Assembly: GCA_038210595.1 (NCBI GenBank)
Contig: JBBQWN010000005.1
Span: 48,688-112,687, forward strand
Source of the DNA: Glacieibacterium sp038210595
GTDB taxonomy: Bacteria > Pseudomonadota > Alphaproteobacteria > Sphingomonadales > Sphingomonadaceae
DNA: 64,000 nucleotides
Reading direction: 5' to 3'
The notes below the pieces were generated by a model, which was given only the letters and a program-made list of their open reading frames with translations, had not been told where the DNA came from and did not search any database. Below, one piece after another: positions 42,886 to 51,623 of the stretch (positions are counted from its first letter, which is position 1; each line of letters begins with the position of its first letter). The position numbers and the translations under genes were made by a program.

Positions 42886-44520
42886 ATGCCCTTCAGTACC
42901 ACGCACCCCGCGCTGGCCGGCGCGCTGGTCGCGCGCGGTTATGCCGCCCCGACCCCCGTCCAGGCCGCCGTCCTTACCGCCGACGCCACCCGCGACCTGA
43001 TCGTCTCGGCCCAGACCGGCAGCGGAAAGACCGTCGCTTACGGCCTTGCCATGGCCGGCCCGCTGCTCGGTGACGCCGAGCGCTTTGCCCGCGCTGCCGC
43101 CCCGCTGGCGCTGATCATCGCACCGACCCGCGAGCTGGCCTTGCAGGTGGCGCGCGAACTCGAATGGTTGTTCGCAGGGGCGGGCGGTGTCGTCGCGACC
43201 TGCGTCGGCGGCATGAACGTCCGCGAGGAAGCCCGCACGCTGAGCCGTGGCAGCCACATCGTCGTCGGGACGCCGGGCCGGCTGCGCGACCATCTCGAGC
43301 GCGGCAACCTCGCCACCACCGACCTGCGCGCCGTCGTCCTCGACGAGGCGGACGAGATGCTCGACCTGGGGTTTCGCGACGACCTCGAGGAGATCCTCGA
43401 CCAGGTGCCGACCGAGCGCCGCACCCTGCTGTTCTCGGCGACGCTGCCCAAGCCGATCCAGGCACTGGCCAAGCGCTATCAGAAGAATGCCGAGCGGCTG
43501 ACCGTCGGCAGCGCCGCCGAGGCGCACGGCGACATCGACTACCGCGCCGTCCGCGTCGCGCCCAACGATCTCGAGGCCGCCGTGGTCAACGTGCTGCGCT
43601 TCCACGAGACGGGGGCCGCGATGGTGTTCGCCGCGACCCGCGAAGGGGTCCGCCGCTTGCACGCTAATCTGGTCGAGCGCGGCTTTGCCGCCGTCGCGCT
43701 GTCGGGCGAACTGAGCCAGTCCGAGCGCACCCATGCACTGCAAGCGTTGCGCGACCGCCGCGCCCGTGTCTGCGTCGCCACCGATGTTGCGGCGCGCGGC
43801 CTCGACCTGCCTGACCTGGGCCTCGTCATTCATGCCGAGCTGCCCCACGACGCCGAGGTGCTGCAGCATCGTTCGGGCCGCACCGGGCGCGCCGGCAAGA
43901 AGGGCGTCTGCGTGGTGCTCGTGCCCTATCCCAAGCGCCGCCGCGCCGAGGGGATGCTGCGCGAGGCCAATATCCGCGCGACATGGGAGGACGTGCCGTC
44001 GGCCGACGCCATCGCCGAGCGTGACGATGCGCGCCTGATGGACGAGATCGGGGACGCCGGCGACGACCTCGCCGCCGCGGAGGCCCTTCTGGCATCGAAG
44101 GATGCGGTTGCCGTGGCGGCCGCGCTGCTGCGCCGCTACCGCGCGTCGCTGCCCGCGCCCGAGGAGCTAACCGACACCGGGCCGCTGCAGCGCGGCGAGC
44201 CGGAGCAGGCCCGTGCCGGTTTTGAGGATGTGGTCTGGTTCCGGGTCAACACCGGCCGGGTCAACAACGCCGATCCGCGCTGGCTGCTGCCGTACCTGTG
44301 CCGCCGCGGCCACCTGACCCGCAAGGACATCGGCGCGATCCGCATCTTCGACCGCGAGACCCGCTTCGAAATCCCGCGGCCGCTGGCGCACCGCTTCGCC
44401 GACGCGCTGAAGCGCACCGACGACGGCGATCCCAGCGTCATCATCGAGGCTGCCGGCAACGCGCCCGAACCGGCGCGGCGTCCGCCGAGTCCGCGCCGGG
44501 GACCGCCACCGCGGCGCTAG
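42886..44520 (+). CDS. DEAD-box RNA helicase with DbpA-type RNA-binding domain
   Basis: A 544-residue helicase of the DeaD/CsdA type. Motifs are AQTGSGKT (I), PTRELALQ (Ia), TPGR (Ib), VLDEADEM (II), FSATLP (III), VATDVAARGLDLP (V) and HRSGRTGRAG (VI). The C-terminal part (DVVWFRVNTGRVNNADPRWLLPYLCRRGHLTRKDIGAIRI) is the DbpA-like RNA-binding domain, followed by a basic Pro/Arg tail. It likely works in ribosome assembly or cold adaptation. A strong hairpin covers its ribosome site. Confidence 0.92.
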   Translation: MPFSTTHPALAGALVARGYAAPTPVQAAVLTADATRDLIVSAQTGSGKTVAYGLAMAGPLLGDAERFARAAAPLALIIAPTRELALQVARELEWLFAGAGGVVATCVGGMNVREEARTLSRGSHIVVGTPGRLRDHLERGNLATTDLRAVVLDEADEMLDLGFRDDLEEILDQVPTERRTLLFSATLPKPIQALAKRYQKNAERLTVGSAAEAHGDIDYRAVRVAPNDLEAAVVNVLRFHETGAAMVFAATREGVRRLHANLVERGFAAVALSGELSQSERTHALQALRDRRARVCVATDVAARGLDLPDLGLVIHAELPHDAEVLQHRSGRTGRAGKKGVCVVLVPYPKRRRAEGMLREANIRATWEDVPSADAIAERDDARLMDEIGDAGDDLAAAEALLASKDAVAVAAALLRRYRASLPAPEELTDTGPLQRGEPEQARAGFEDVVWFRVNTGRVNNADPRWLLPYLCRRGHLTRKDIGAIRIFDRETRFEIPRPLAHRFADALKRTDDGDPSVIIEAAGNAPEPARRPPSPRRGPPPRR

Positions 44521-44554
44521 TTGCGCGGCTGGGCTAGCCGCCTAAACTCCGGGC

Positions 44555-45412
44555 ATGATCCTGCTCAGCCTGGCGCTCGCCGCCGCTCCGACCACCGCCG
44601 ACATCCTGAAGGACGCGCCGCCGTCAGCGTGGCTGGCGGTGCCGCCCGAAGACCTGCTCGTCGTCGACAGCGCCACGGGGCGGGTGGTGATCCAGCTCGC
44701 GCCGTTCGCGCCCGTGCACACCGCAGCCATCCGCGCGCTGGCCCGCGCCGGGCGCTTCGATGGCGGCGCGGTGGTGCGGGTGCAGGACAATTATGTCGTC
44801 CAATTCGCGGCGAAGGAAGCGCGTGACACGACCGGCGGCGGGCAGGGACCGGGCGCGCCGAAGCCGGGGCCAAAGCTGGCGGCCGAATACGACTGGCCTG
44901 CGTCGAAGGCCTGGACCGCGCTGCGCTACCGCGACGCCTATGCGGCGCAGGCGGGTTTCCACGGCGGCTGGCCGGTCGCCCGCGCGGCTGGCCGCGAGTG
45001 GCTGGTGCATTGCTACGCCATGGTCGGTGCGGGCCGCGACAACCCGCCCGATACCGGCGACGGCAGCGAGCTGTACGCGGTCATCGGCCACGCTCCGCGT
45101 CACCTCGACCGCAATATCGCGCTTGTCGGGCGCGTCATCGACGGCCTGCCGCAGTGGAGCGCGCTGCCGCGCGGCACCGAGGCGCTGGGCTTCTACAAGG
45201 AAGAGGCGCAGCGCACGCCGGTGACGCGGGTCCGCATCGCCGCCGACCTGCCCGCCGCCGAGCGCCCGCGCTTCATCGCGATGGATACGGCCAGCCCGAG
45301 CTTCAAGGCACTGATCACGGCGTGGGCCAACCGCACCGAGAGCTTCTTCGCGACGCCCGCCGGTGCCGTCGATGTCTGCAACGTCGCCGTGCCGGTGAAG
45401 GCCGCGCCCTAG
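44555..45412 (+). CDS. Exported cyclophilin-type peptidyl-prolyl isomerase
   Basis: A 285-residue protein with a short signal segment (MILLSLALAAAPTTA). Its cyclophilin fold is recognised by VVIQLAPFAPVHTAAIRALARAGRFDGGAVVRVQDNYVVQFA, then CYAMVGAGRDNPPDTGDGSELYAVIGHAPRHLDRNIALVGRVIDGL. Some canonical active-site residues are altered, as is common in periplasmic cyclophilins with inserts, so catalysis is probable rather than certain. It converges with the tyrosine operon and overlaps it by four bases. Confidence 0.82.
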   Translation: MILLSLALAAAPTTADILKDAPPSAWLAVPPEDLLVVDSATGRVVIQLAPFAPVHTAAIRALARAGRFDGGAVVRVQDNYVVQFAAKEARDTTGGGQGPGAPKPGPKLAAEYDWPASKAWTALRYRDAYAAQAGFHGGWPVARAAGREWLVHCYAMVGAGRDNPPDTGDGSELYAVIGHAPRHLDRNIALVGRVIDGLPQWSALPRGTEALGFYKEEAQRTPVTRVRIAADLPAAERPRFIAMDTASPSFKALITAWANRTESFFATPAGAVDVCNVAVPVKAAP

Positions 45413-46053
45413 GCGTCCGCGCCCGGCTGCCGCTCCGGCCGGGCGGCCTGGAACGCCGGTAGCGCATTCAGCCGCTTGTCGATCTCGCCGAGTGCGGGGA
45501 AGCGCGCGATATCGGCCTGGACGCGGCGGGCACCATAGAGCGCGGGGACGAGGCAGACATCGGCGAGGGTGACGGTGTCGCCGAACAGATAGGATCCCTG
45601 TGCCCGCTCGGCTTGTTCCTCGAGCGGGGCCAGCGCCAGCTCGATCCAGTGCCGCGACCAGGCATCGAGCGCGGCCTCATCATGGCCGAGTTCGCGGCTG
45701 AGATATTTGCGGACCCGCAGGTTCACCAGCGGATGCGAGTCGGCGATCATGCCCAGCGCCGCACCCCGGATACGGGCACGCTCAGCGGGGCCGCCGGGCA
45801 GCAGCGCCGGTTCCGGGTGCGTTTCCTCCAGCCATTCGATGATTGCCAGGCTCTGCGCGATGCCGGTGTCGCCGTCGATCAGGAAGGGCACCAGCCCCTG
45901 CGGGTTGAGCATCGTGTAGCCGACGCCCGACTGCGCCCCGGTCCGCAGGTCGACGACCTTGCTGTCGTACGCCAGCCCCTTGACGTTCAGCGCGATCCGC
46001 ACCCGGTAGGCGGCGGACGAGCGCCAGTAATCATAGAGGACGCGGTCGCTCAC
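45409..46053 (-). CDS. maiA: Maleylacetoacetate isomerase (zeta-class GST)
   Basis: A 214-residue GST-fold isomerase that turns maleylacetoacetate into fumarylacetoacetate using glutathione. The zeta signature SSAAYRVRIALNVKGL lies at residues 12-27; NPQGLVPFLIDGD and AQSLAIIEWLEETHP follow. The GTG start overlaps the fahA stop. It is the last gene of the tyrosine degradation operon. Confidence 0.93.
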   Translation of the reverse strand: MSDRVLYDYWRSSAAYRVRIALNVKGLAYDSKVVDLRTGAQSGVGYTMLNPQGLVPFLIDGDTGIAQSLAIIEWLEETHPEPALLPGGPAERARIRGAALGMIADSHPLVNLRVRKYLSRELGHDEAALDAWSRHWIELALAPLEEQAERAQGSYLFGDTVTLADVCLVPALYGARRVQADIARFPALGEIDKRLNALPAFQAARPERQPGADA

Positions 46054-47054
46054 AGCTGGACCACCGTCTGCTCGATCGCGCCGAAGATACTGTGGCTGGC
46101 GGCGTCCGTCATCTCGATGCGGATCGTGTCGCCGAATGCCATGAACGGGGTTTTGGGCGCGCCGCTGGCAATGGTTTCGATCATGCGGAGTTCGGCGAGG
46201 CAGGAATAGCCGACGCCGCCGTCCGCCACCGGCCGGCCCGGGCTGTCGCCGTCCTTGTTGCTGACCGTCCCCGAGCCGATGATCGCTCCGGCACCCAGCC
46301 GCCGGGTCCTAGTGACGTGCGCGATCAGGCGCGCGAACGAGAAGGTCATGTCGATCCCGGCGTCGGGATGGCCGAACGCCTGGCCGTTGAGCGTCGAGAC
46401 CAGCGGCCGGTGCAGCTTGCCGCCACGCCAGTCGTCGCCGAGTTCATCGGGCGTCACCGCCACCGGCGAGAAGGCGGTCGACGGCTTCGACTGGTAGAAG
46501 CCGAAGCCTTTCGCCAGTTCGCCGGGGATCAGGTTGCGCAGGCTGACGTCGTTGACCAGCACGACGAGCCGGATATGCGCGCCCGCGGCCGCTTCGCTCG
46601 TGCCCATCGGCACGTCGCCGGTGACGACCGCGACCTCCGCCTCGAAATCGATCCCGAAGGCCGCATCGGGCACGACGATGTCGCCGCGCGGCGCGGTGAA
46701 GTCGTCGCTGCCGCCCTGGTAGACCAGCGGGTCGGTCCAGAACGTCGCCGGCATCTCCGCGCCGCGCGCCTTGCGCACCAGCTCGACGTGATTGACGTAG
46801 GCGGAGCCGTCGACCCAGTGGTGGGCGCGCGGCAGTGGACTCAGCGCCTCGCGCTCGTGGAAGCGTTCGAGCGGCACTGCCTCGTGCTCGACATCCTCGG
46901 CAAGCAGTCGCAGGCGCGGCTCCGCGTGTCCCCAGTCGTCGAGCGCCGCCTGCAGCGTCTGGGCAATGTGCGTCGCGTCCGCGTACCAGTGTAGGTCACG
47001 CGACACGACCACCAGCCGCCCGTCGCGGCCGCCTGCGAGCGATGCCAACTTCAC
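46050..47054 (-). CDS. fahA: Fumarylacetoacetate hydrolase
   Basis: A 334-residue FAH-family enzyme that cleaves fumarylacetoacetate into fumarate and acetoacetate. It shows HHWVDGSAYVNHVELVRKARG, the metal-site segment IDFEAEVAVVTGDVP, LVNDVSLRNLIP, GFGFYQSKPSTAFSP and GSGTVSNKD. Length and content fit the two-domain bacterial form. GTG start within the hmgA stop; GTGA overlap with maiA at the end. Confidence 0.94.
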   Translation of the reverse strand: MKLASLAGGRDGRLVVVSRDLHWYADATHIAQTLQAALDDWGHAEPRLRLLAEDVEHEAVPLERFHEREALSPLPRAHHWVDGSAYVNHVELVRKARGAEMPATFWTDPLVYQGGSDDFTAPRGDIVVPDAAFGIDFEAEVAVVTGDVPMGTSEAAAGAHIRLVVLVNDVSLRNLIPGELAKGFGFYQSKPSTAFSPVAVTPDELGDDWRGGKLHRPLVSTLNGQAFGHPDAGIDMTFSFARLIAHVTRTRRLGAGAIIGSGTVSNKDGDSPGRPVADGGVGYSCLAELRMIETIASGAPKTPFMAFGDTIRIEMTDAASHSIFGAIEQTVVQL

Positions 47055-48178
47055 GGCTTTGTCTTCCAGCTGTTCTTATAGTCCGTCCACTCGACCCCTT
47101 CGGCGGCGTGCCCGACATCGAGCGGGTCGCGGGTGTCGATCATCACCGCATATTCGTCGGTCATCGGCTTCGGCTGTTCGAACATCCGAGTCAGCGCCTT
47201 GGGATGCGGGCCGTGGGTGAAGCCCGACGGGTGCAGCGTCATCATGCCGGGGTGGATGTTGTCGCGGCTGAAGAAATCGCCGTCATGGTAGAACAGCACC
47301 TCGTCATAATCGTCGTTGTTGTGGAAGAACGGCACCTTGAGCGCCCGCGCGTCGGTTTCGAACGGCCGTGGTGCAAAGGTGCAGACGACGAATCGGTCGG
47401 CCAGGAAGGTCGTGTGCGCCGACGGCGGCAGGTGATAGCGGTGCGAAGCCACGGGGCGGATATCGCGGACGTTCAGCCGCGCGACGCACAGCTCGCCGTG
47501 CCAGCCGACCGCGTCGAGCGGGTTGTAGGGGTAGGTCATGCGGCTGACCGCGCCGCGCTTCTTGACCAGCACCGTCGTCGGGGTGTCGCCCTGCCGGGCG
47601 CGGAATTCGTCGTCGAGCCTGGGCGTATCGAGCATCGCGGGATCGAAGATCGCATGCGGTCCGAGCAGGCCGCGGTCGGGCAGGGTGTAGGACGAGCCGG
47701 TCGCCTCGACCATCAGCATCGCCATCGGCTCGGCTGGCTCGATCCGCCACATGGTGCCGCGCGGGATGACGACATAATCGCCCTTGGCCAGCGTCAGGTG
47801 GCCAAAGTCGCAGAAGAATTCGCCGCTGCCCGAATGGACGAACAGCAATTGGTCGCCGTCACCGTTGCGCGCCAGCCCCGGCATCGCCTCGCCCAATCGC
47901 CAGAAGCGCAGTTCGACCGCGCGGTTCGAGGCCAGCACCGGCGCGTCCCAGGGGCTCGCGGGCGCTTCGTTGAGCTTGACCAGATCGAAGGCGCGCGGCG
48001 CCAGCGGACCGTCGAAGTCGCTCCACCCGGTCGGCGGATGGGCATGGTGGAAGAAGGCGGCGGGACCGAAGAACCCCTCCTTCGACATCTCGCGCTCATA
48101 GGTGCCGGGGGGCAGGTCGGCATGCGCCTGGCGGCTGGCGTTACCCTCGACCCGCGGGAAGTTGATGTAGCGGCGCAT
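47051..48178 (-). CDS. hmgA: Homogentisate 1,2-dioxygenase
   Basis: A 375-residue iron dioxygenase that opens the ring of homogentisate. The cupin-like iron site is in the C-terminal part: EVLFYHDGDFFSRDNIHPGMMTLHPSGFTHGPHP carries the histidine and glutamate ligands. DQLLFVHSGSGEFFCDFGHLTLAKGDYVVIPRGTMWRIE marks the central cupin. It follows hppD after 2 bases. Confidence 0.95.
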   Translation of the reverse strand: MRRYINFPRVEGNASRQAHADLPPGTYEREMSKEGFFGPAAFFHHAHPPTGWSDFDGPLAPRAFDLVKLNEAPASPWDAPVLASNRAVELRFWRLGEAMPGLARNGDGDQLLFVHSGSGEFFCDFGHLTLAKGDYVVIPRGTMWRIEPAEPMAMLMVEATGSSYTLPDRGLLGPHAIFDPAMLDTPRLDDEFRARQGDTPTTVLVKKRGAVSRMTYPYNPLDAVGWHGELCVARLNVRDIRPVASHRYHLPPSAHTTFLADRFVVCTFAPRPFETDARALKVPFFHNNDDYDEVLFYHDGDFFSRDNIHPGMMTLHPSGFTHGPHPKALTRMFEQPKPMTDEYAVMIDTRDPLDVGHAAEGVEWTDYKNSWKTKP

Positions 48179-48180
48179 GC

Positions 48181-49251
48181 CTAGACGGTGACCACGCCAC
48201 GCCGGATCTGGTCGAGCTCGATCGATTCGAACAGCGCCTTGAAATTGCCCTCGCCAAAGCCCTCGTTGCCCTTGCGCTGGATCATCTCGAAGAAGATCGG
48301 GCCGATGACGTTCTGCGTGAAGATCTGGAGCAGCAGGCCCTGACCTTCCGTCGGTGCGCCGTCGACGAGGATGCGGCGCTTCGACAGCTCATCGTTGGGC
48401 TCGCCGTGGCCCGCCACGCGCGCGTCGAGCAGCTCGTAATAGCTGTCGGGCGTGTCCTGGAACTTGACGCCGCGGGCCGCCAGCGCGTCGACGGTGCCGT
48501 AGATGTCGGTCGACCCCAGCGCGATATGCTGGATACCCTCGCCGTTATAGTCGCGCAGGAACTCCTCGATCTGGCTCTTGTCGTCGCTCGATTCGTTGAG
48601 CGGGATGCGGATCATGCCGCATGGGCTGGTCATCGCCTTGGAGGTCAGCCCGGTGACCTTGCCCTCGATGTCGAAGTAGCGAATCTCGCGGAAGCCGAAC
48701 AGCCGTTCATAGAAGTCGGCCCAGTGCGCCATGCGGCCGCGGTGCACATTGTGGGTGAGATGGTCGATATAGGTCAGGTGGCTGTCGACCGCCGCCATCT
48801 GCGCCGCCGCATCCGGCTCGAAGCGGAAGTCGACGTCATAGATCGAGCCCGCCTCGCCGTGCCGGTCGACCAGGTAGATGCGGCTGCCGCCGATGCCCTC
48901 GATCGCCGGGATGTTGAGCTCCATCGGGCCGACGTCCGACGCCACCGCAACCGCACCCTGCGACAGCACATGACGCATCGCCGCGCCGGCATCGTCGACC
49001 CGGAACGCCATCGCGCAGGCGCATGGCCCATGCTCGCGGGCAAACGCCTGCGCAAACGAGTCCGGCTCGGCGTTGATGATGAAGTTGATGCCGCCTTGGC
49101 GGTGCAGCGTGACGTCCTTGCGGCGGTGCCGAGCGACGGCGGGGAAGCCCATCCGTTCGAACAGCGCGCGCAGCAGCCCGGGGTCGGGCGCGGCATATTC
49201 GACGAATTCGAAACCGCGCGTGCCGGCGGGGTTGGGATACAGCTCGCTCAT
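48181..49251 (-). CDS. hppD: 4-hydroxyphenylpyruvate dioxygenase
   Basis: A 356-residue HPPD converting 4-hydroxyphenylpyruvate to homogentisate. The non-heme iron ligands are in DHLTHNV, IQHIALGSTD and FFEMIQRKG. The start at ATG 49251 (MSELYPNP) is supported by AGGAG eight bases upstream; the frame runs on to 49320 without support. It is the first gene of the hppD-hmgA-fahA-maiA operon, a complete route from hydroxyphenylpyruvate to fumarate and acetoacetate. Confidence 0.95.
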   Translation of the reverse strand: MSELYPNPAGTRGFEFVEYAAPDPGLLRALFERMGFPAVARHRRKDVTLHRQGGINFIINAEPDSFAQAFAREHGPCACAMAFRVDDAGAAMRHVLSQGAVAVASDVGPMELNIPAIEGIGGSRIYLVDRHGEAGSIYDVDFRFEPDAAAQMAAVDSHLTYIDHLTHNVHRGRMAHWADFYERLFGFREIRYFDIEGKVTGLTSKAMTSPCGMIRIPLNESSDDKSQIEEFLRDYNGEGIQHIALGSTDIYGTVDALAARGVKFQDTPDSYYELLDARVAGHGEPNDELSKRRILVDGAPTEGQGLLLQIFTQNVIGPIFFEMIQRKGNEGFGEGNFKALFESIELDQIRRGVVTV

Positions 49252-49285
49252 GACATGACTCCTGTCTGGGGCGATGTTGACCGGG

Positions 49286-49313
49286 TCCATACTACGTCTG
49301 CCAGCAGCGGCAA
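49286..49313 (-). promoter_or_regulatory. Weak sigma-70-like promoter for the tyrosine operon
   Basis: On the minus strand TTGCCG (49313-49308), a 16-base spacer and TATGGA (49291-49286) precede hppD by 35 bases. Each hexamer keeps four of six consensus bases. It is the best candidate in the 117-base gap shared with der, but it is not compelling. Confidence 0.3.
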
Positions 49314-49369
49314 CGGCCAAGTCGCGCCGGTTTGCCCCGCGGCACCGGAACGACTGAGCGGCGCGGGGG

Positions 49370-50767
49370 TCAGCGGCGCTCGGTGTCGAACGGGTTCTTG
49401 CCGCCGCGGAAGGTTAGGCGGATCGGCACGCCTTCGAACCCCAGTTCATCGCGCAGGCCGTTGACGAGGTAGCGGCGATAGCTTTCGGGCAGCTCGTCGG
49501 TGCGGTTGCCGAACACCACGAAGGTCGGCGGGCGGCTGGCGACCTGCGTCGCATAACGCAGCTTGATCCGGCGGCCCGACGGGGCTGGCGGCGGATTGCG
49601 GTCCAGCGCCGCCTCGAACCAGCGGTTGAGCGCCGACGTGCTGACCCGGCGGCTCCAGTCGTCGCGCGCCTCGAACGCCACCTTCATCAGGACGTCGAGG
49701 CCCTTGCCCGTCGCCCCCGACGTGGTCAGCAGCGGCACGCCCTTGATCTGCGCCAGCCCTTCGTCAAGCGCATGGCGCACCCCGTTGAATAGGCTCGACT
49801 GGTCGTGTGCCGCGTCCCATTTGTTGAGGACGACGATCAGCGCGCGGCCCTCGCTCAGCACCAGGTCGGCGATACGCAGGTCCTGCGCCTCGAGGCCCAG
49901 CGTGGCGTCGAGCAGCAGCACCACGACCTCGGCGAAATCGACCGCATGCTTGGTGTCGGCGGCGGACATGCGCTCCAGCTTCTCGACGACCTTGGCGCGC
50001 TTGCGCAGGCCCGCGGTGTCGATCAGGCGGACCTCGCGGTCCTGCCACTCCCACGGAATCGCGATCGAATCGCGGGTGATCCCCGCCTCCGGGCCGACGA
50101 CCAGCCGCGCCTCGCCGATCAGCTTGTTGATCAGCGTCGACTTGCCAGCGTTCGGCCGGCCGACGATGGCGAGCTTCAGCGGCTCCGCGGCGCGGCGCGC
50201 GGCCTCGGCTTCCGGGCTCTCGTCGGGCTCTTCGTCGGGCAGCACGTTCGCGGCGATGATCGGGTCGAGCAGCGGCATCAGCGCCTCGTAGAGGTCGGCT
50301 AGCCCCTCGCCATGCTCGGCGGAAATCTGGATCGGTTCGCCGAAGCCGAGCGCATAGCTTTCGGCGACGCCGCCCTCGCCGGCCTTGCCCTCCGCCTTGT
50401 TGGCGACAAGCAGCGTGGGCCGGTCGCGCTGCCGCAGCCACTGAGCGAAATGCCGGTCGAGCGGTGTCACGCCGGCGCGCGCGTCGAAGACCAGTAGCGC
50501 CACGTCCGCGCCGGCCAGCGCGGCATCGGTCTGGGCCCGCATGCGGCCCGCCAGAGTCGCTGCGTCGGCATCCTCGAACCCGGCCGTGTCGACGATGGTG
50601 AAGTCGAGATCGAACAGCGTCGCCGGCCCCTCGCGCCGGTCGCGTGTCACGCCGGGCGTGTCGTCGACCAGCGCCAGCTTGCGCCCGACGAGACGATTGA
50701 ACAGGGTCGACTTGCCGACATTGGGGCGGCCGACGATGACGACCGAGGGTTTGATGGGAGAGGACAT
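49370..50767 (-). CDS. der: Ribosome biogenesis GTPase Der (EngA)
   Basis: A 465-residue protein with the tandem GTPase domains unique to Der. The first P-loop is GRPNVGKST (residues 13-21), the second GRPNAGKST near the middle, each followed by its own NKxD-type motif (VANKAEGK and VLNKWDAA). A C-terminal KH-like domain (PPTFVVFGNRTDELPESYRRYL) follows. It assists 50S subunit assembly. It lies near bamB and a YfgM-like gene, as in many proteobacteria, but a PEP-CTERM gene on the other strand separates them. Confidence 0.96.
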   Translation of the reverse strand: MSSPIKPSVVIVGRPNVGKSTLFNRLVGRKLALVDDTPGVTRDRREGPATLFDLDFTIVDTAGFEDADAATLAGRMRAQTDAALAGADVALLVFDARAGVTPLDRHFAQWLRQRDRPTLLVANKAEGKAGEGGVAESYALGFGEPIQISAEHGEGLADLYEALMPLLDPIIAANVLPDEEPDESPEAEAARRAAEPLKLAIVGRPNAGKSTLINKLIGEARLVVGPEAGITRDSIAIPWEWQDREVRLIDTAGLRKRAKVVEKLERMSAADTKHAVDFAEVVVLLLDATLGLEAQDLRIADLVLSEGRALIVVLNKWDAAHDQSSLFNGVRHALDEGLAQIKGVPLLTTSGATGKGLDVLMKVAFEARDDWSRRVSTSALNRWFEAALDRNPPPAPSGRRIKLRYATQVASRPPTFVVFGNRTDELPESYRRYLVNGLRDELGFEGVPIRLTFRGGKNPFDTERR

Positions 50768-50877
50768 GGCGGGCGTCCTAGCATCTCACGGCGATCAACG
50801 CATCAAAGTGTCGGCGGGCTTTACACTTCGCGCACTGTGCAAAGGGCCGAAACACAGAATAACAGCATGTTAACGTG

Positions 50878-50894
50878 TCGGCACGATTCGTGCA
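50878..50894 (+). promoter_or_regulatory. sigma-54-type promoter for the second PEP-CTERM gene
   Basis: TCGGCACGATTCGTGCA has GG (50880-50881) and GC (50892-50893) separated by exactly ten bases, with two deviations from TGGCACG-N4-TTGCW. The -12 element ends 34 bases before the ATG at 50928, almost the same distance as in the first PEP-CTERM gene. Confidence 0.55.
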
Positions 50895-50927
50895 TGGCAA
50901 TCTGAGATTGATCTCGGAGCTCGAGTG

Positions 50928-51560
50928 ATGCGCAACGCCGTCCTTCTCGCCGCCACTGCGATGCTCGGCTTCGCCGCGCCGGTCGCTGCCACCGAGCTGA
51001 TCGTCAACGGCGGGTTCGAGAACACCGGCTTTGGCGGCACCGGGACCTATTACAATATCGGTACCGGCGGCGATAACGCCGTGCCGGGCGATTTCGGCTG
51101 GAATGTCAGCGTCAACAATGTCGACATCATCGCCAACGGCGTTTATGCGCCGACGCTCACGGGCGGCGGCAGCTATAATCTCGACCTGGTCGGCTATGGC
51201 TCGACCGGCCGCATCACCCAGCTGCTGAACACGACGCTGGGCAAGACCTACACGGTGACGCTGAGCTATTCGTCGAACGGCGGCCTCAACGGCAACACTG
51301 CCGACGTGTCGTTCGACGGTTCCAGCCTCGGCACGCTGGTCGGGACCGGCAGCTGGCAGACCTTCACCACCGCCTTCGTCGGGACCGGCGCCTTGGCCGC
51401 GTTCGATATCACCGAGACCGTCGGCGGTGGCAATGCCGGCGTCCTGCTCGACAATATCTCGGTCACCGCGGTGCCCGAGCCCGCAACCTGGGGCCTGATG
51501 CTGGCCGGCTTCGCGCTGGTCGGCGTTGCGGCGCGGCGCAAGACGGCGGTTACCGCCTGA
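50928..51560 (+). CDS. PEPxxWA-CTERM protein with DUF642-like body
   Basis: A 210-residue exported protein. Signal peptide MRNAVLLAATAMLGFAAPVAA is followed by TELIVNGGFENTGFGG, a typical DUF642/galactose-binding-like opening, and a beta-rich body ending DNISVTAVPEPATWGLMLAGFALVGVAARR. The PEPATW motif, membrane helix and basic end are an exosortase target tail. ATG 50928 is preferred to GTG 50925. A perfect intrinsic terminator follows the stop. Likely anchored to or released at the cell surface; binding partner unknown. Confidence 0.85.
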   Translation: MRNAVLLAATAMLGFAAPVAATELIVNGGFENTGFGGTGTYYNIGTGGDNAVPGDFGWNVSVNNVDIIANGVYAPTLTGGGSYNLDLVGYGSTGRITQLLNTTLGKTYTVTLSYSSNGGLNGNTADVSFDGSSLGTLVGTGSWQTFTTAFVGTGALAAFDITETVGGGNAGVLLDNISVTAVPEPATWGLMLAGFALVGVAARRKTAVTA

Positions 51561-51572
51561 GCGCCTGACCGA

Positions 51573-51608
51573 AAAAAGCCGCCGGTCCTTGCGGACCGGC
51601 GGCTTTTT
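51573..51608. terminator. Bidirectional intrinsic terminator
   Basis: GCCGCCGGTCC-TTGC-GGACCGGCGGC, an 11-bp perfect stem, is flanked by A6 on the left and T5 on the right. It ends the PEP-CTERM transcript on the plus strand and can end bamB on the minus strand, whose stop is at 51624. Confidence 0.92.
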
Positions 51609-51623
51609 CGTGTTCGTCGTATC

